NCBI GenBank assembly: GCA_905250115.1
Contig: CAJNOI010000058.1
Span: forward strand, 379,149 to 443,148
Direction of reading: 5' to 3'
Source: Adineta steineri
Lineage: Eukaryota > Rotifera > Eurotatoria > Adinetida > Adinetidae
DNA length: 64,000 nt
Numbering within the stretch: the stretch's first letter is position 1; each line of letters starts with the position of its first letter. Below are positions 38,740 to 50,388 of this stretch, piece by piece. Both the position numbers and the translations under genes were made by a program. The notes beneath the pieces are model-generated. The model saw only the letters and a program-made list of their open reading frames with translations. It was not told the origin of the DNA and searched no databases.

Positions 38740-41402
38740 TTATAATAGACTGCCACTATATGGACATCGTAATAATTTTTTAGTCGTATTGATTCCAGTC
38801 GTAGAAGAATTTTTATTTATGCCTGTAAGCCAATATGTTCCACTCATATTTCTGTCCTATATTAATTACAAATATGAAGAAATTTGATTTGTTCATATTA
38901 ACTTACTTTTATATCAGATTGACCACGATATTCTATTGCAAAACGATTATTTGTTACTAAATTACGATATGCTGTTTGACTTATATGTATTCGATCAGTC
39001 TAGATTTAATCTATCATTTTCTAGTATAAATTGAGTAAATTATTCTACTTACTTCCCCCGCAGTCATTATCTGTCTTGCCTATGATTAATTAAAACTTAT
39101 GAAAAAGAGATAAAATAATTATTCAAAACATACTATAGTTACTGAATCACCAAATAAACAGTATTGCAGATTTTGATCACCTATAATGCCGCCAATTGCT
39201 GCACCAGTATGAAAACCTATGGTTTAATAATAGTTAAATGTCTTAGACACTTAAATGGTTCATCGTGAATAAAAAACTTACCAATTTTAATACCAAATGG
39301 TTTACGTGTCATAGGATTAATAAGATCTTTATTAGCTCGTAATAATTCAAACGATAAATAAGCAATAATTTCAGTTGAATTGAGTCCAAGTAGATTTTTC
39401 TCAGTCTTTTCTTCATCATTGATAGGTAATGCAAATGACTAAAATAATATCTATGAAGTTTAGTCAATTTTACTAATGATATTATCTACCATTAATAACC
39501 CAAAATCTCTTGGACTAATATTTGATCGTTCATGTAAACCAGCAGCAAACATGTAACTTGGATCCGATTTTGTTTTTACTTTCAACACATCATATTTCTC
39601 CGTAATATCATCAAATACGTTAATTGTTTGATCAAGTATTTCGATTATTTGAGTAGGTTTAAGATAAGCAGTTGAAATTTTCAAATCCATTATACTTACA
39701 AACATTATTGTAACAAGTGGATAACTCTAAACGAATTAAAACCAACATAAATTTAGACAACAAAATAAAACGACTATTTCAAATCAATATACTTCACAAA
39801 GACTAAAAGTTGGAATACCCGATTGTATCATAGACGCAATATGTTTTGGCATAATTGTACAGAGTAGATTCTGGTTTTGTTTACGATATTGAAGGAACTG
39901 AGTTCTTACATATTCTAATTGTGCTGCACATAATTTTTCCTATATATAAAATATAATACACATTAGTCTTTCAACAAATCATAAAAAATGCTTACTTTCT
40001 CAACAATATTTTCCATTTCTCTTGTTTGATGCATTCGAGTTACTAATAATTCACTGGTACCATCAAATAAATTTAAATCAGTTAAATGTAAACCAGCTGA
40101 TACCATATCATCTGCACTTCCTAAACTAAAATAGTCATTACATTTTACTCTCTTACATAGATATGCATATCGTTAGTAAACTCAAACCATGATGTAACTT
40201 ACACAGGATGACATAGAAACCATAACATATTTTTATTTTTTATATATTTCATTTGACCTTTTAATCGGATTCTGCCTGATGGTCCAGATCGTAATGGTAA
40301 GCGATTCTCCATCAAAAATACAATATGTTGACCATAAGAAAGAATCTTTGAAATATAATAATAGTATTTGAAAAAGAAATGAATACAGAGAATATACTTT
40401 ATCCCATTCGACATGAATATCAGGTCGAATAAGTCGAAAGACTTCATTAAGTGGCCTTCCTATGATGATAGTAGTCGTTGGAAAAACTTTTTTTATATTA
40501 CCACCCATATAACGAATATTAATTGAAGAATCCATAACAATTGAAAATGGAAATACCTATAATAAAAGTTATAAGGTTGATTTCAAAAAGCATCATTACT
40601 TTGAAAAATGTTAAACCAGTTATATTAGGTAAGCATGAAGAATTCCGTAGATTCTGTGATTGATATGTTCTATTATCAAATTGAATCCATAGGACAATAT
40701 GAGTGTCTAGATTTTATAATAAATAAATATTTTTCAAACATATAAATATACTCAAAAGAACCTACAATCACTTGTCGACAAATCATTACGAATATATAAT
40801 CGTAAATTAGTTTCTTTGAATAATGTCTTTGCTGCACCTAAAAGACTACCTATAGCATAATGAGTAAAACCTTGTCGTACACTTCTAAACATATCAAAAA
40901 ATTTGAAAAGGTTGAATATATGTAATATATATGAACTTACTTATATTCAAGTGTTATACCTGTGTCATCTTCTTCCGTAACATGAAATAATGGACTACGC
41001 ATTTGTGGAAATGTAAATCGATTTGAATCATGTAATTGATCGATAACAAAAAGAAAATCACGAAAATTTCTTGCAGCAATTCGAAATAATTTATGGTAAC
41101 CGAAATTATTAAAATATCGAAAGAAATCTTGACCAAAATATTCTAAATATGTATCTCGTGTTCCTTCATGTAAAATATCAGCTAAACCTATTTAAATAAA
41201 TTAACATAATCAATATATACAGTTTATATATATATGACTTACAATCACTTATATGCAATATAATATTTTCACTATAATGTGTAAACAGATCAAACGTGTC
41301 CGATGGTAATTTTAAGTCATGTACAACACGTCTCCATATGTTTAATCCATATGAAAGAATAATAAAATCACGCGCACTATCCAATATTATACCATATAAC
41401 AT
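38740..41402 (-). CDS. H-NOX guanylate cyclase, copy 3 (probable pseudocyclase)
   Basis: Third tandem paralogue with intact reading frames and the same exon plan. H-NOX has the haem His (VIDQLHDSNRFTF) and YKSVR, and the HNOBA/PAS-like part is well conserved. The cyclase domain has lost most key residues: Ser replaces the first metal Asp (MFVSIMDL); Lys replaces the guanine-contact Glu of KVET (KVKTKSDPSYM); and Asn and Arg of NxxSR are replaced (VTIARQ). QYCLFGDS keeps the Cys. It is likely inactive alone and could act as a haem-sensing partner or as a regulator of the other copies; that is inference. Start ATG at 41400-41402, stop at 38740-38742. Confidence 0.88.
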
Positions 41403-42625
41403 TTTTGAACAATAAATGTATATATAGATATTTCTTGACTTTTGAAAATTAAGGAAAGATTGATTTATATTGCAGAAGTTTAAATTGTATAGATCAAATA
41501 TATAATTACTAACATGTTAAAATATGTTTTAGTAAAAGACACTTGAACTATTCGAAAACTGTTATCAAGGTATCTGATATAATAATAAGAATTTTCTATA
41601 TATATTAAGTATGTGGTAAATGAGAAGCAAAGCAATACGATAATGTACCAAGAAATATGCAAGACAAATTCAATGGAATCTATCAAATATAAAACAAATG
41701 TTTTTCTTTTGTAAATTCTCAGATACTCTAGTAGAATATATAAACAATGAAATGTGAATCAACACGCAAAATATTATGTTTTAATGTAAAGAATTATTTA
41801 ATGTATCTCAAGTTTATCATATCTTCAAAGTAAGCTTTATATTGTCTATAATATTTGAAACCTGACTCTTCTTTGTTTATTTCTTTTATCTGTATTAAAC
41901 AATTTGTTTGTATGAAATAGACTTAGCACAAATGTTTTTTCCATTGATGTTTAGAAATCATTTTCAATAATATCATGCTTCTATCATCCATGATAAAATA
42001 TAAATGTAACAATAGGCTATAATTTACCTCTAAATCAATATTCTATATACTTATTATATTTAAAAACAAAACATGAAAGATACTCTTTTATATCAAAACA
42101 AGTTTCTGTGACTTATTATTAATCTATTATATTGGCTTCAGTAAGATTGATTATTATGAGACGGAAATTGATAGCTTCTCTTCCGTTTTTTTTAATTAAG
42201 TTGCATGTTATTTATATTCAAAGGATTATTGGTTTATAACTATTGAAATATATTTCACAAGAATTTGGAAATTCTATATATTTTTCTCATATAACATAAT
42301 CAATTCTAATATTTGTAAATATATTCCTGACAACATTTGGATATATATGTTTCATAAGAAGTTTATGTCAGTTTCTTTGAACAGCAATTCTATATCCAAA
42401 ATATTGCTATTATATGATACGAAATAACGGTTCACACAGAATAAAATTAATCTGTTTTTTTTTATCAGATTATTTTGATTAACATAGAGACTTCTTTTGA
42501 CCTGCTTCATTAATTTTTATGGTATTTCACAGCTATCGTTTATATTAATCCCTTAGCAATTAACCGGATAAAATAAATGAAAAGATGATGATTATAATAT
42601 AAAGATGACAACAAGCTGTTGGTTC
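41403..42625. other. intergenic, no supported gene
   Basis: Upstream of cyclase copy 3 and before the foldback element. AT-rich, with short frames only. The copy 3 promoter should lie near 41403-41600; no motif can be assigned. Confidence 0.5.
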
Positions 42626-44532
42626 AGGAGTGGGATATATATATATATAATTTTGTAGAGAACGACTTTCTCTATTCAGTAGTGTATTTCGAAACGTTGG
42701 AAACAACCGATGAATGTTGGAAAAACTGTAGCACAAGTTTTCTACTCCTAGTTTACTAAACCTAACGTTAAAGTTTTCATGTTAGGATAGAAAATCACGT
42801 TAGTATACTCATTCAAGTATCTCGATTTTACTTAGACGAGTAAACTTTCCTTAAAATGCACAGTCAATAGAAGTCTTGAGAACATACATGTATCCCTAAA
42901 CAAACTAAAATAGTTAAGAAGTAATAAAACTCTCTCTAAAGATGTTTCTTCGCATACGTTTTCCCGCACTTTGCCTGGTTATTTCCTTTTTATCCCATTC
43001 TCCCTCGAACCTACCAAGAACTATTCAGACGAAAATATACAAAAGCGATTCGACTAATCCATCATGCCCTTATGTAAGTACAAAAGATTCATTTAGTCTA
43101 AATAATGAAGAACCTCTTGATAATTAGGTAAAAGATGTATAACGAAGAGATTGAAGAAGCTACACACGTCTGATGTCGGTTCATCACTTTTCCTTTAGGA
43201 TGTATTCTACTGGGATAATTTCTCCAACAGACCAAAAGATGGAGTAGATAACCTTTTCGTGTTGAGGCGGGCTAAAAAACTAAAACTTAGACACCAACCT
43301 ATACTACTTGATTGACTAATGTTTAATGAGGAAAATGATTGGAAGAGCTATTAAAGAAGGTAATTTCAGCATACACTATATTCTTATATTTTCACTCTTT
43401 TTCCACCCATGTGTATTAGTAAATATAACTAGCTAAGTTGTTCTCTCCCCCTTCCCCTTTGTACACTATAGATATCCCTCCATATAAGTAGATTTTTCTT
43501 ATTTCAACTCTCCCCTCTCTCTCTCTTCTCTTTTCTCCCCAGCTTCTTTTTTTTAATCTTTCTTGCTCTTTATATTTTTATTGTTTCTTTTTTATTGTAA
43601 GCACTTTCGAGTGTGATAATAAAATAGGCATAAATCAAAAAGTATTGTATTTATTATGAAAATTTTATTGCGCATCGTGAGAGAAAAATAAATTGTGAGT
43701 ATAGATTTAACAGGTTTCTATGAGATGGTTTCTAAACGGAATCTAACCAGTATATGATCAAGCCAATACTTAGTCCAGTTCTCTCTTTCTGACACTTTTG
43801 AGAAAACACATGCTATGTATTATTCATAATGTTAATAGAAAGAGTATTTTTAATTTTAGAATTGTTGTTTTGAAATATGCATTTGAAGCCCCTAGAATTA
43901 TAAAGAGTTTTTGTTTCTATAAATTGATATGTAGAATACTTATGTGCGTGTTAATATCAAACTTATTAGTCTTCTATCGAGACATAATAATTCAAAATTG
44001 AAGTAGTCATGTATTTTGCAGTGAAAACTGTCAGGAAACTGCTAATAAAAAATCAAAGAACATTAATAAAATAAGTTCTAAATCTCAGTAGTCTCATAAG
44101 TGATGTTTATTTGAAATTATTATGTTCTGATAAAAGACTAATAAGTTTAATATAAACATACACAGGACAGGAGCACTCTACATATCAGTTTATAGAGAGA
44201 AAAACTCTTTATAATCCTAAGGGCTTCATATATATATTTCAAAAACAACAATTCTAAAATTAGAATCACTCTTTCTAGTAACATTATGAATAGTGGAAAG
44301 CATGTGTTTTTCTCAAAAGTGTCAAAAAAAGAAATACGAACACTCACAGATGGATTAAGTATTGGCTTGATCATGTACTATTTAGATGTCGTGCAGAAAC
44401 ATCTCATGAAAATCTGTTAAATCTCTACTCTTAATTTATTGTTCTCTCGCGATGCACGACAGATTTGTCATAATCAGTACACCACTGAATAGAGAAAGCT
44501 TTTCTCTACTAATCTACATATATCCCACTCCT
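42626..44532. mobile_element. foldback-type inverted-repeat element, 1.9 kb
   Basis: Ends are inverted repeats: AGGAGTGGGATATAT at 42626 onward matches the reverse complement of the sequence ending at 44532 (ATATCCCACTCCT), and the similarity continues through TTCTCTATTCAGT to about 42685 / 44478. A second, longer pair of arms (about 43670-44000 and 44115-44456) is also inverted and imperfectly complementary; both contain GATCAAGCCAATACTT and GACACTTTTGAGAAAA. The loop is about 44000-44115. The left arm carries about 970 nt (about 42690-43665) with no counterpart on the right. No transposase is visible, and the two mirror-image frames in the arms are products of the repeat. I could not define a target-site duplication. 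Confidence 0.75.
43670..44456. repeat. long inner inverted repeat of the foldback element
   Basis: Arms of roughly 330-340 nt around a loop of about 115 nt. Shared segments in mirror order include GCATCG.GAGAGAA, TTTAACAG, ATGATCAAGCCAATACTT, GACACTTTTGAGAAAA, AATTTTAGAATTGTTGTTTT, AAACTTATTAGTCTT and ACATAATAATT. Identity looks about 80 percent by eye, so the arms have diverged since formation. Confidence 0.75.
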
Positions 44533-46852
44533 AGGTCAACACTTTGTAGTCGGCTCCATGTTGTCTGAATAACATATTTACTAGTTTTATTCAAGTCTCT
44601 ATACATACATATTATAATATATAACAAAGTGTGATTGAATAGTAGAAATCTATATTATATTTCTTAGTTTTTATAAGACTAGTATTGATTGTTGTTCATT
44701 GAATATATAATAATTACAACACTATATATTTCTAATCAGTGTATTATATGCTCAAAATAAAAGCTAGAAGTTTGAAAAATCTTGATAAATATCTTAGATT
44801 TGTTTTTAGAGCATTCAATGATAAGAAAACTCTATTGTGCTGTCGGTATGAATTATTCAGATTCTTCTAGGAATAGAAAAATAATAAGAATAGCTTTCTA
44901 TAATTCTAAGATTTCCCGTATGTAGAGAAAAGAAGCATTTCAATGTATTGATCAAATAAGTTTTACAAAAATATATCTTAGCGATCTCTTATCGATAATG
45001 GCTTGAATTATCACTAGACAAATGTAATTTTCTTTACTTTACAATTTTTTACAGATTCGATATTGTTCAACTTCTCTATTATTTTCAGAACTTGAAAACA
45101 TAATAAGGTTTATATATAAATTCACTTTGATTTTTATTTTCTTCCATATAGATATGTCTTATTATCTATTTTTTCTAATTAATATCATGTTTCTTTTAAT
45201 AGCACATGTCAGTTTTTTCTTATCTTCTATGTAATTTTGAGCCTGGTGACAGATTCTTGTAGAGCTTTAATGAGAGAAACTGCGCGATTAATGCACCTTA
45301 AACTGGTGCTATAAATATTGTTTATAATTGAAAAAAGAATTTAATATATCACGAGTGCCTCCAAGGAGTTTCGCCGTGTTAGTTTTGACTTTTGATAGAG
45401 TAAAATAAGAGAAGTCAATTGGATGTGTGATTATACAGTGCTGGAAGCTTTTATCTCAGGGCACTTTGTTGAACAAAGACATACTCATCAATATGAACTC
45501 CATCCTTTTGAGTTGTCCTTTCTTTTTCTCCAACTTCGTCTCATAGGCATTTTTTCCTCATTCGAATAGCTCTTCTTCCATTTGCATTTTTCCTTTAATC
45601 AACAAAAGTGGATCAGAATATACGATACCAATTTGTTTTTATTCCTTCTTGAATATTAAGTAGGATAAAAAAAATTGTTGTCAACTATATGAATACACTC
45701 TCAAAATGAACTCATCTTATTTTATTTTTCAAAATTCATAAGTAAGTGAAGAGTTAATCTAATAATATATTACTCTCTGTCATATATGAACATCAAATAA
45801 TTTATTTAAGCTCTTTACTAAATTAAGTTTAGTTGTTTTTCTTTTGAGATAATATACGCATTCTAATTTAGTTTATCAATAAGCCTTGACAGATCATAAG
45901 AAATGAACTTTTTTAGTTTACTACGTAATTAACTCGTGCTAGACTACTGAATTTATTTATATATGTAGCAGATGTGAAACGAGATAATTAAGAATACCAA
46001 CACAATCATCAATAGGAAAAAAAAAGAAAAATTAAAGGAAATTGAAATGATGAAAATAGAAACAGAAGAACAAAAGAATCGCGTACAATAAATAATGTTT
46101 CCGTTTAAGCAGTTTTACAGCTCGTTCATAGTCTGAAACACACTCTTATTTCTAGTCTTATATTATCTAATTTTTTTTCTATTCCCATTCATATTTATAA
46201 AAGAAAACAATACTATAAAGATTATTCATATTATTAGCTGTGTTGTTTTGTTCCTAGAAACTTTTTTGTAAATTCTCATGCTCATAAATACTAATATAAG
46301 CATAGACATAGTTAACCTTATTATTAGCAGTACGTTTTTCTTATCTATATTTATAAAATATACTAATCAATTCAACTAACTATCAACACACTTCCTCTCT
46401 AGATAGTAAAGACATTTATTTTGCGTGTGAGGGAGGTCGAAAACAAAACCAAATAACTAAGCTAGTTGATTATCATAATATTCTTCAGTTTCCTTGTTCG
46501 ATTAGTTGCCATTTCATTATAAAATCTGTCTGATTTCATGTATGTTTTTCTTTACTTTCTTTCTGACCTCTTACATGATGTTATGCCATGGCATAATTGT
46601 AACAGACGTTCTCTTAACTTTTTAGAAAAAGACAGTTGATGTGTTTTTTTTTCTTCATGCGTACGAAAGAACACAAAAAAAAGAGAAAAGACTAACTAGG
46701 ATTTACATAGCCGCATTCTTTACTCAACTAATAAACGACTATAATCCATTTAAAATATAATATGTCTGTTATGTATCTACTAGACTATATAAAGAAATAG
46801 TTTGGTTTATATAGACAAATTCCTGGTCTATCAATAACATCGTTATTACATA
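44533..46852. other. intergenic, no supported gene
   Basis: 2.3 kb of AT-rich sequence between the foldback element and the TM2 gene. Pyrimidine-rich and A-rich tracts occur but no frame, RNA or repeat that I can support. The TM2-gene promoter should lie at its right end. Confidence 0.5.
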
Positions 46853-47428
46853 ATGCAATTACAAATTATGTCTATTATTATTCTACAGTTATTATTATTA
46901 TATAGTATTTTTGGACATGTTAAAACAACGCCGATTCCTCAAAAGGTAATACTTTCTATGGAAAATACCAGCAGTGAAACAAATGTATTAAAACCAAAAC
47001 TTGATTTAAGAAAATGTTTTAAAGATAGTGATTGTGAGCAACATAGTTGGTGCAACAAAGCTTATGAATGTGAATGTGAAAAAGGTTGGATCACATGGCA
47101 TAATAGTCGACATTGTTCATACAAACAAAGTTCAAAAATATTAGCTTTGATTCTATCATTTGTTATGGGATTTATTGGTGCTGACTGGTTTATTTTATCA
47201 CGTAAAGATAGTTTATACATATTATGTGGTATATTAAAAATTCTTCTATCAGCTGGCTGTTGTATTTGGAATCCGTTAGCTGCTAGAAGTAAAAGTCGAA
47301 CTGCGACAACTGCTGCCAGTTGTCTTAGTGTTACTTTAACTCTTATCTCATTTGTCTGGTGGTTTGTAGATTGGATTCGAATCTTACTTAATAGTTTCCC
47401 CGATGGTAATGGTGCTCCATTAATATAA
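46853..47428 (+). CDS. secreted/membrane TM2-domain protein
   Basis: Single-exon gene of 191 residues. A hydrophobic N-terminal signal (IIILQLLLLYSIFG) is followed by an extracellular Cys-rich segment (residues about 60-92, CFKDSDCEQHSWCNKAYECE and on to HC), then a TM2 domain: a first helix KILALILSFVMGFIGADWF, a turn with reduced DRFYLG motif (DWFILS), a second hydrophobic stretch LYILCGILKILLSAGCCIW, and a final helix VTLTLISFVWWFVDWIRIL. TM2 proteins sit in membranes of the secretory path and some affect Notch signalling or phagocytosis; the family function is not well fixed. The final helix is separated from the second by a basic/Ala-Thr-rich loop, so this may be three-pass or a split TM2. 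Lack of introns is unusual among its neighbours. Confidence 0.75.
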   Translation: MQLQIMSIIILQLLLLYSIFGHVKTTPIPQKVILSMENTSSETNVLKPKLDLRKCFKDSDCEQHSWCNKAYECECEKGWITWHNSRHCSYKQSSKILALILSFVMGFIGADWFILSRKDSLYILCGILKILLSAGCCIWNPLAARSKSRTATTAASCLSVTLTLISFVWWFVDWIRILLNSFPDGNGAPLI

Positions 47429-49272
47429 AATCGTTACTTCTTTAAGAATTATAATGATATTAAATCGAATACTTCATATATTCGTCATTGTTTTCGACTA
47501 TTAATTTATATACGTATATGTATATAGCATTTATTTTTCTTGTAATATCATTATGTACAATTGTTTTCCTTTTTTTTCAATAGAAATTCTATGTTTTCTA
47601 ATATATATTGTTATATAAAATAGTTCTATCATATGTTTTCAAAAATTCCTATATGTTGTATTCGTTAAAAAATTTATTATATTATAGGAAATTGTAAAAA
47701 CGTGTCAAGGTTTTCTATACAAGAATATATGTGATTTATTTAATACTAATATTGAGAATCGATTTGATGTATTTGTTAGAACACTGTGACATTTAATATA
47801 CGGACGGAAACACTATAGAATTCTTTTGAAGTAATCGGAAATTGAAAAAAAAGATTGTCAGTAAACAGCTTACACATCGATTAACTTCTATCAAACATTT
47901 TTTTAACTTAAAAATGTCTGATTAATGGATTAGATATCAACATGTGATTCATTTTTAAATTAAATAAATGATTTTCATATTAAATTTGACAATTTTAGCA
48001 GATAAAATATTCAAAAGAACAATTATTTATTCTAAAGATTTGTAAATCGGATCTTTCAGCATAATTATTATGTAAATAAGAATCGTTCTCGAACGCCCTC
48101 TTTTGTTCTATTTTTTCTTTCATCTCGATAATGTAACCAATATGAAATGAGATGAATTAAACATATAATCAACGGACCATTAATATCAACATGAAATTAT
48201 ACCAACAGTCATAGTTTATTTTATGTTATTTTTAAATAATAATCAAAATATGTCTCAGCTTATATTTTTTTTCGATAATCAATACATTTTATTGCATTAT
48301 AAATATACCATAATATTTCTATGGCTTACATGTACTTTCAATTTTGATCTTGGTTATTTGCGCGAAAAGAAAAACAGAATATTCTTCAAAAAATGTTGAT
48401 AAACTGAATTAATTTTAATTTTATTAATGTATTATATAATCAATACTGTTAAAAAAATGAACTATTACAATGTTTTAAGTTATATATGATCAATCGAGTA
48501 CGTATGTTGGTTTATTTGTATAATATAAATTTAATCAAAAGAAGATATAAATAGAAAGACTATTCAATAAGAATATAATTATATATTTGAGAGCAAAAAA
48601 AAAGAAAAGAAAATTATTTCTTTTTTCTATTTGTTTCAAAAATTTATTAGAGTACATGCGTAAATATTTAACGAAATAAATAAGATTGATACCATAGGAA
48701 CTTACTTTAAACAATATTGTTTCTTATTTAGGAAATATATTTTGATTGTCGTATTGACCTTCAGATCGCTTTCTTTTTTTTCTTATGTGTAAATATTCCA
48801 GCCGCTATACTTATTATAATGAATAAGAAATATGTTATTCTATTCTTTTTATCTTGCTCTTTTTATCCAACATAGACAAACAGAAACACAAATTTTGTCC
48901 TTTCTCTATATGCATGTAGTTATCGTGAAATATCGGGGTGTCTATATGGATACTTTTAACATAGACATAGTCTAGATTTTTATAAAAAATGTTTTTTTTC
49001 TTTTTGATTATGTTTTATATGAAAGTCGTAAATATAGGGTTGAGATTTAAAGAGAAAAGGAAGCAGACGTGTTTCTATTTGCACTATAAGTAAGAAATAT
49101 TATCGTTTATGCTCTTGTTTTTTCTGATATATACTATGAAAGTCACGTAAACCCCGCTGATAAGAGCCATAGTACATAGGTTAAGTTTTATGACTCTTAT
49201 TTAAGATAAATGTAAGTAAATAATTTATTTTCTTCATCATAATCCACGTCATTTTAGATATAATTTTTAATC
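47429..49272. other. intergenic, no supported gene
   Basis: 1.8 kb between the TM2 gene and APRT. AT-rich with no supported frame. A CATTTTAG acceptor-like site at about 49251-49258 lies 14 nt before the APRT ATG and may mark trans-splicing or a 5' UTR intron. Confidence 0.5.
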
Positions 49273-50060
49273 ATGACAGGTGCAGATGCCCAAAATTTGG
49301 ATTTACTTCGATCATCATTGAAACTTTGTCCAAATTTTCCAAAGAAAGGAATTACATTCATGTATGCATTATTTTATAATTATTTGAAAAAAAAGAATAT
49401 GTATATATTGTTTTTAAATTTTAGTGATGTTTTTGGTGTTTTTGCTAATCCAAAAGCTCACCGAGCATTGATTGATCTTATTTTAAGTCGTCTGAAAAAA
49501 TTGGGCACAACTATTGATGCTGTTGTTGGACTTGAAGCACGTGGATTTATATTTGGTCCACAAATAGCTTTAGAATTACAAGTTCCATTTGTACCTGTTC
49601 GAAAACTTGGTAAACTTCCAGGAAAAGTAGCAAAAATTGATTATGATCTTGAATATGGTAATGAAAAAACAATCGTCATATGAAACAAATATTAGATTTC
49701 GGTATTTATTTTCTAGGTAAAGATACAATGGAAATTCAAACTCAAGTTCTTAAACCAGGGACAAAAATTCTTCTAGTAGATGATTTACTTGCTACTGGCG
49801 GTTAGTATTTTTATGATTATTATTATTTATAATAATAAATTTGTATTTTTAAAGGTACACTAGGTGCAGCACAAAAACTATGTGTTGATCTTGGATGTGA
49901 AGTCGTCGAAACATTAGTAATTATTGAATTACTTGGTTTAAATGGGCGTAAGAAATTAACAGATGTTAATCATTTTACAACTCTATTACAATTTTCTGAA
50001 GCTGATCTGGAAGAAATTGCTACTAATAGTGATCGAATACATGAACCAAATCATGCATGA
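49273..50060 (+). CDS. APRT: adenine phosphoribosyltransferase
   Basis: Purine-salvage enzyme: adenine + PRPP gives AMP + PPi, in the cytosol. Four exons (49273-49361, 49425-49657, 49717-49800, 49855-50060) give 203 residues, about 20 more than human. Visible blocks: [21 protein letters not shown] and FxDVF at the N terminus; [39 protein letters not shown]; and the PRPP-binding loop [17 protein letters not shown]. The C terminus [18 protein letters not shown] is canonical, followed by about 30 extra residues. The next gene (SLC25) starts 328 nt downstream on the same strand. Confidence 0.95.
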
Positions 50061-50388
50061 ATCTCAACAAAACAAAACAGTCTTCCTAGTTGTTTGTTTT
50101 TTTTTTAATAAAATTTGCATGCGAAACATTTTTCTATTATTGTTATACACTTGATAAAGTATAATGATAATGTAACCCGTACGAACTCATAACAACACCC
50201 TTGTCACAATAAAATATATATTATGAAGTTTTTAAAACTAAAAATATAAAACTTTGTGTAACTAACATTACAATTAAAATATTGAGTTTACATTTTGAAT
50301 AAAAATGAATTTAGAAGATCTCAGTGGATAATTAGAGTGCTAAGATGATGTGATGTATGTGTTCATTTCTTTTTCTAGATGCTATGTT
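50061..50388. other. APRT-SLC25 intergenic spacer
   Basis: 328 nt between two same-strand genes. An AATAAA at about 50208 may be the APRT poly(A) signal. A pyrimidine tract ending TTTTTCTAG at 50371-50379 lies 9 nt before the SLC25 ATG, an acceptor-like site that could be a spliced-leader site. Confidence 0.45.

Noticed and set aside
42942..44374. Frames inside the foldback element
   Set aside because: The two frames at 43798 and 44147 are mirror images created by the inverted arms; none resembles a transposase.
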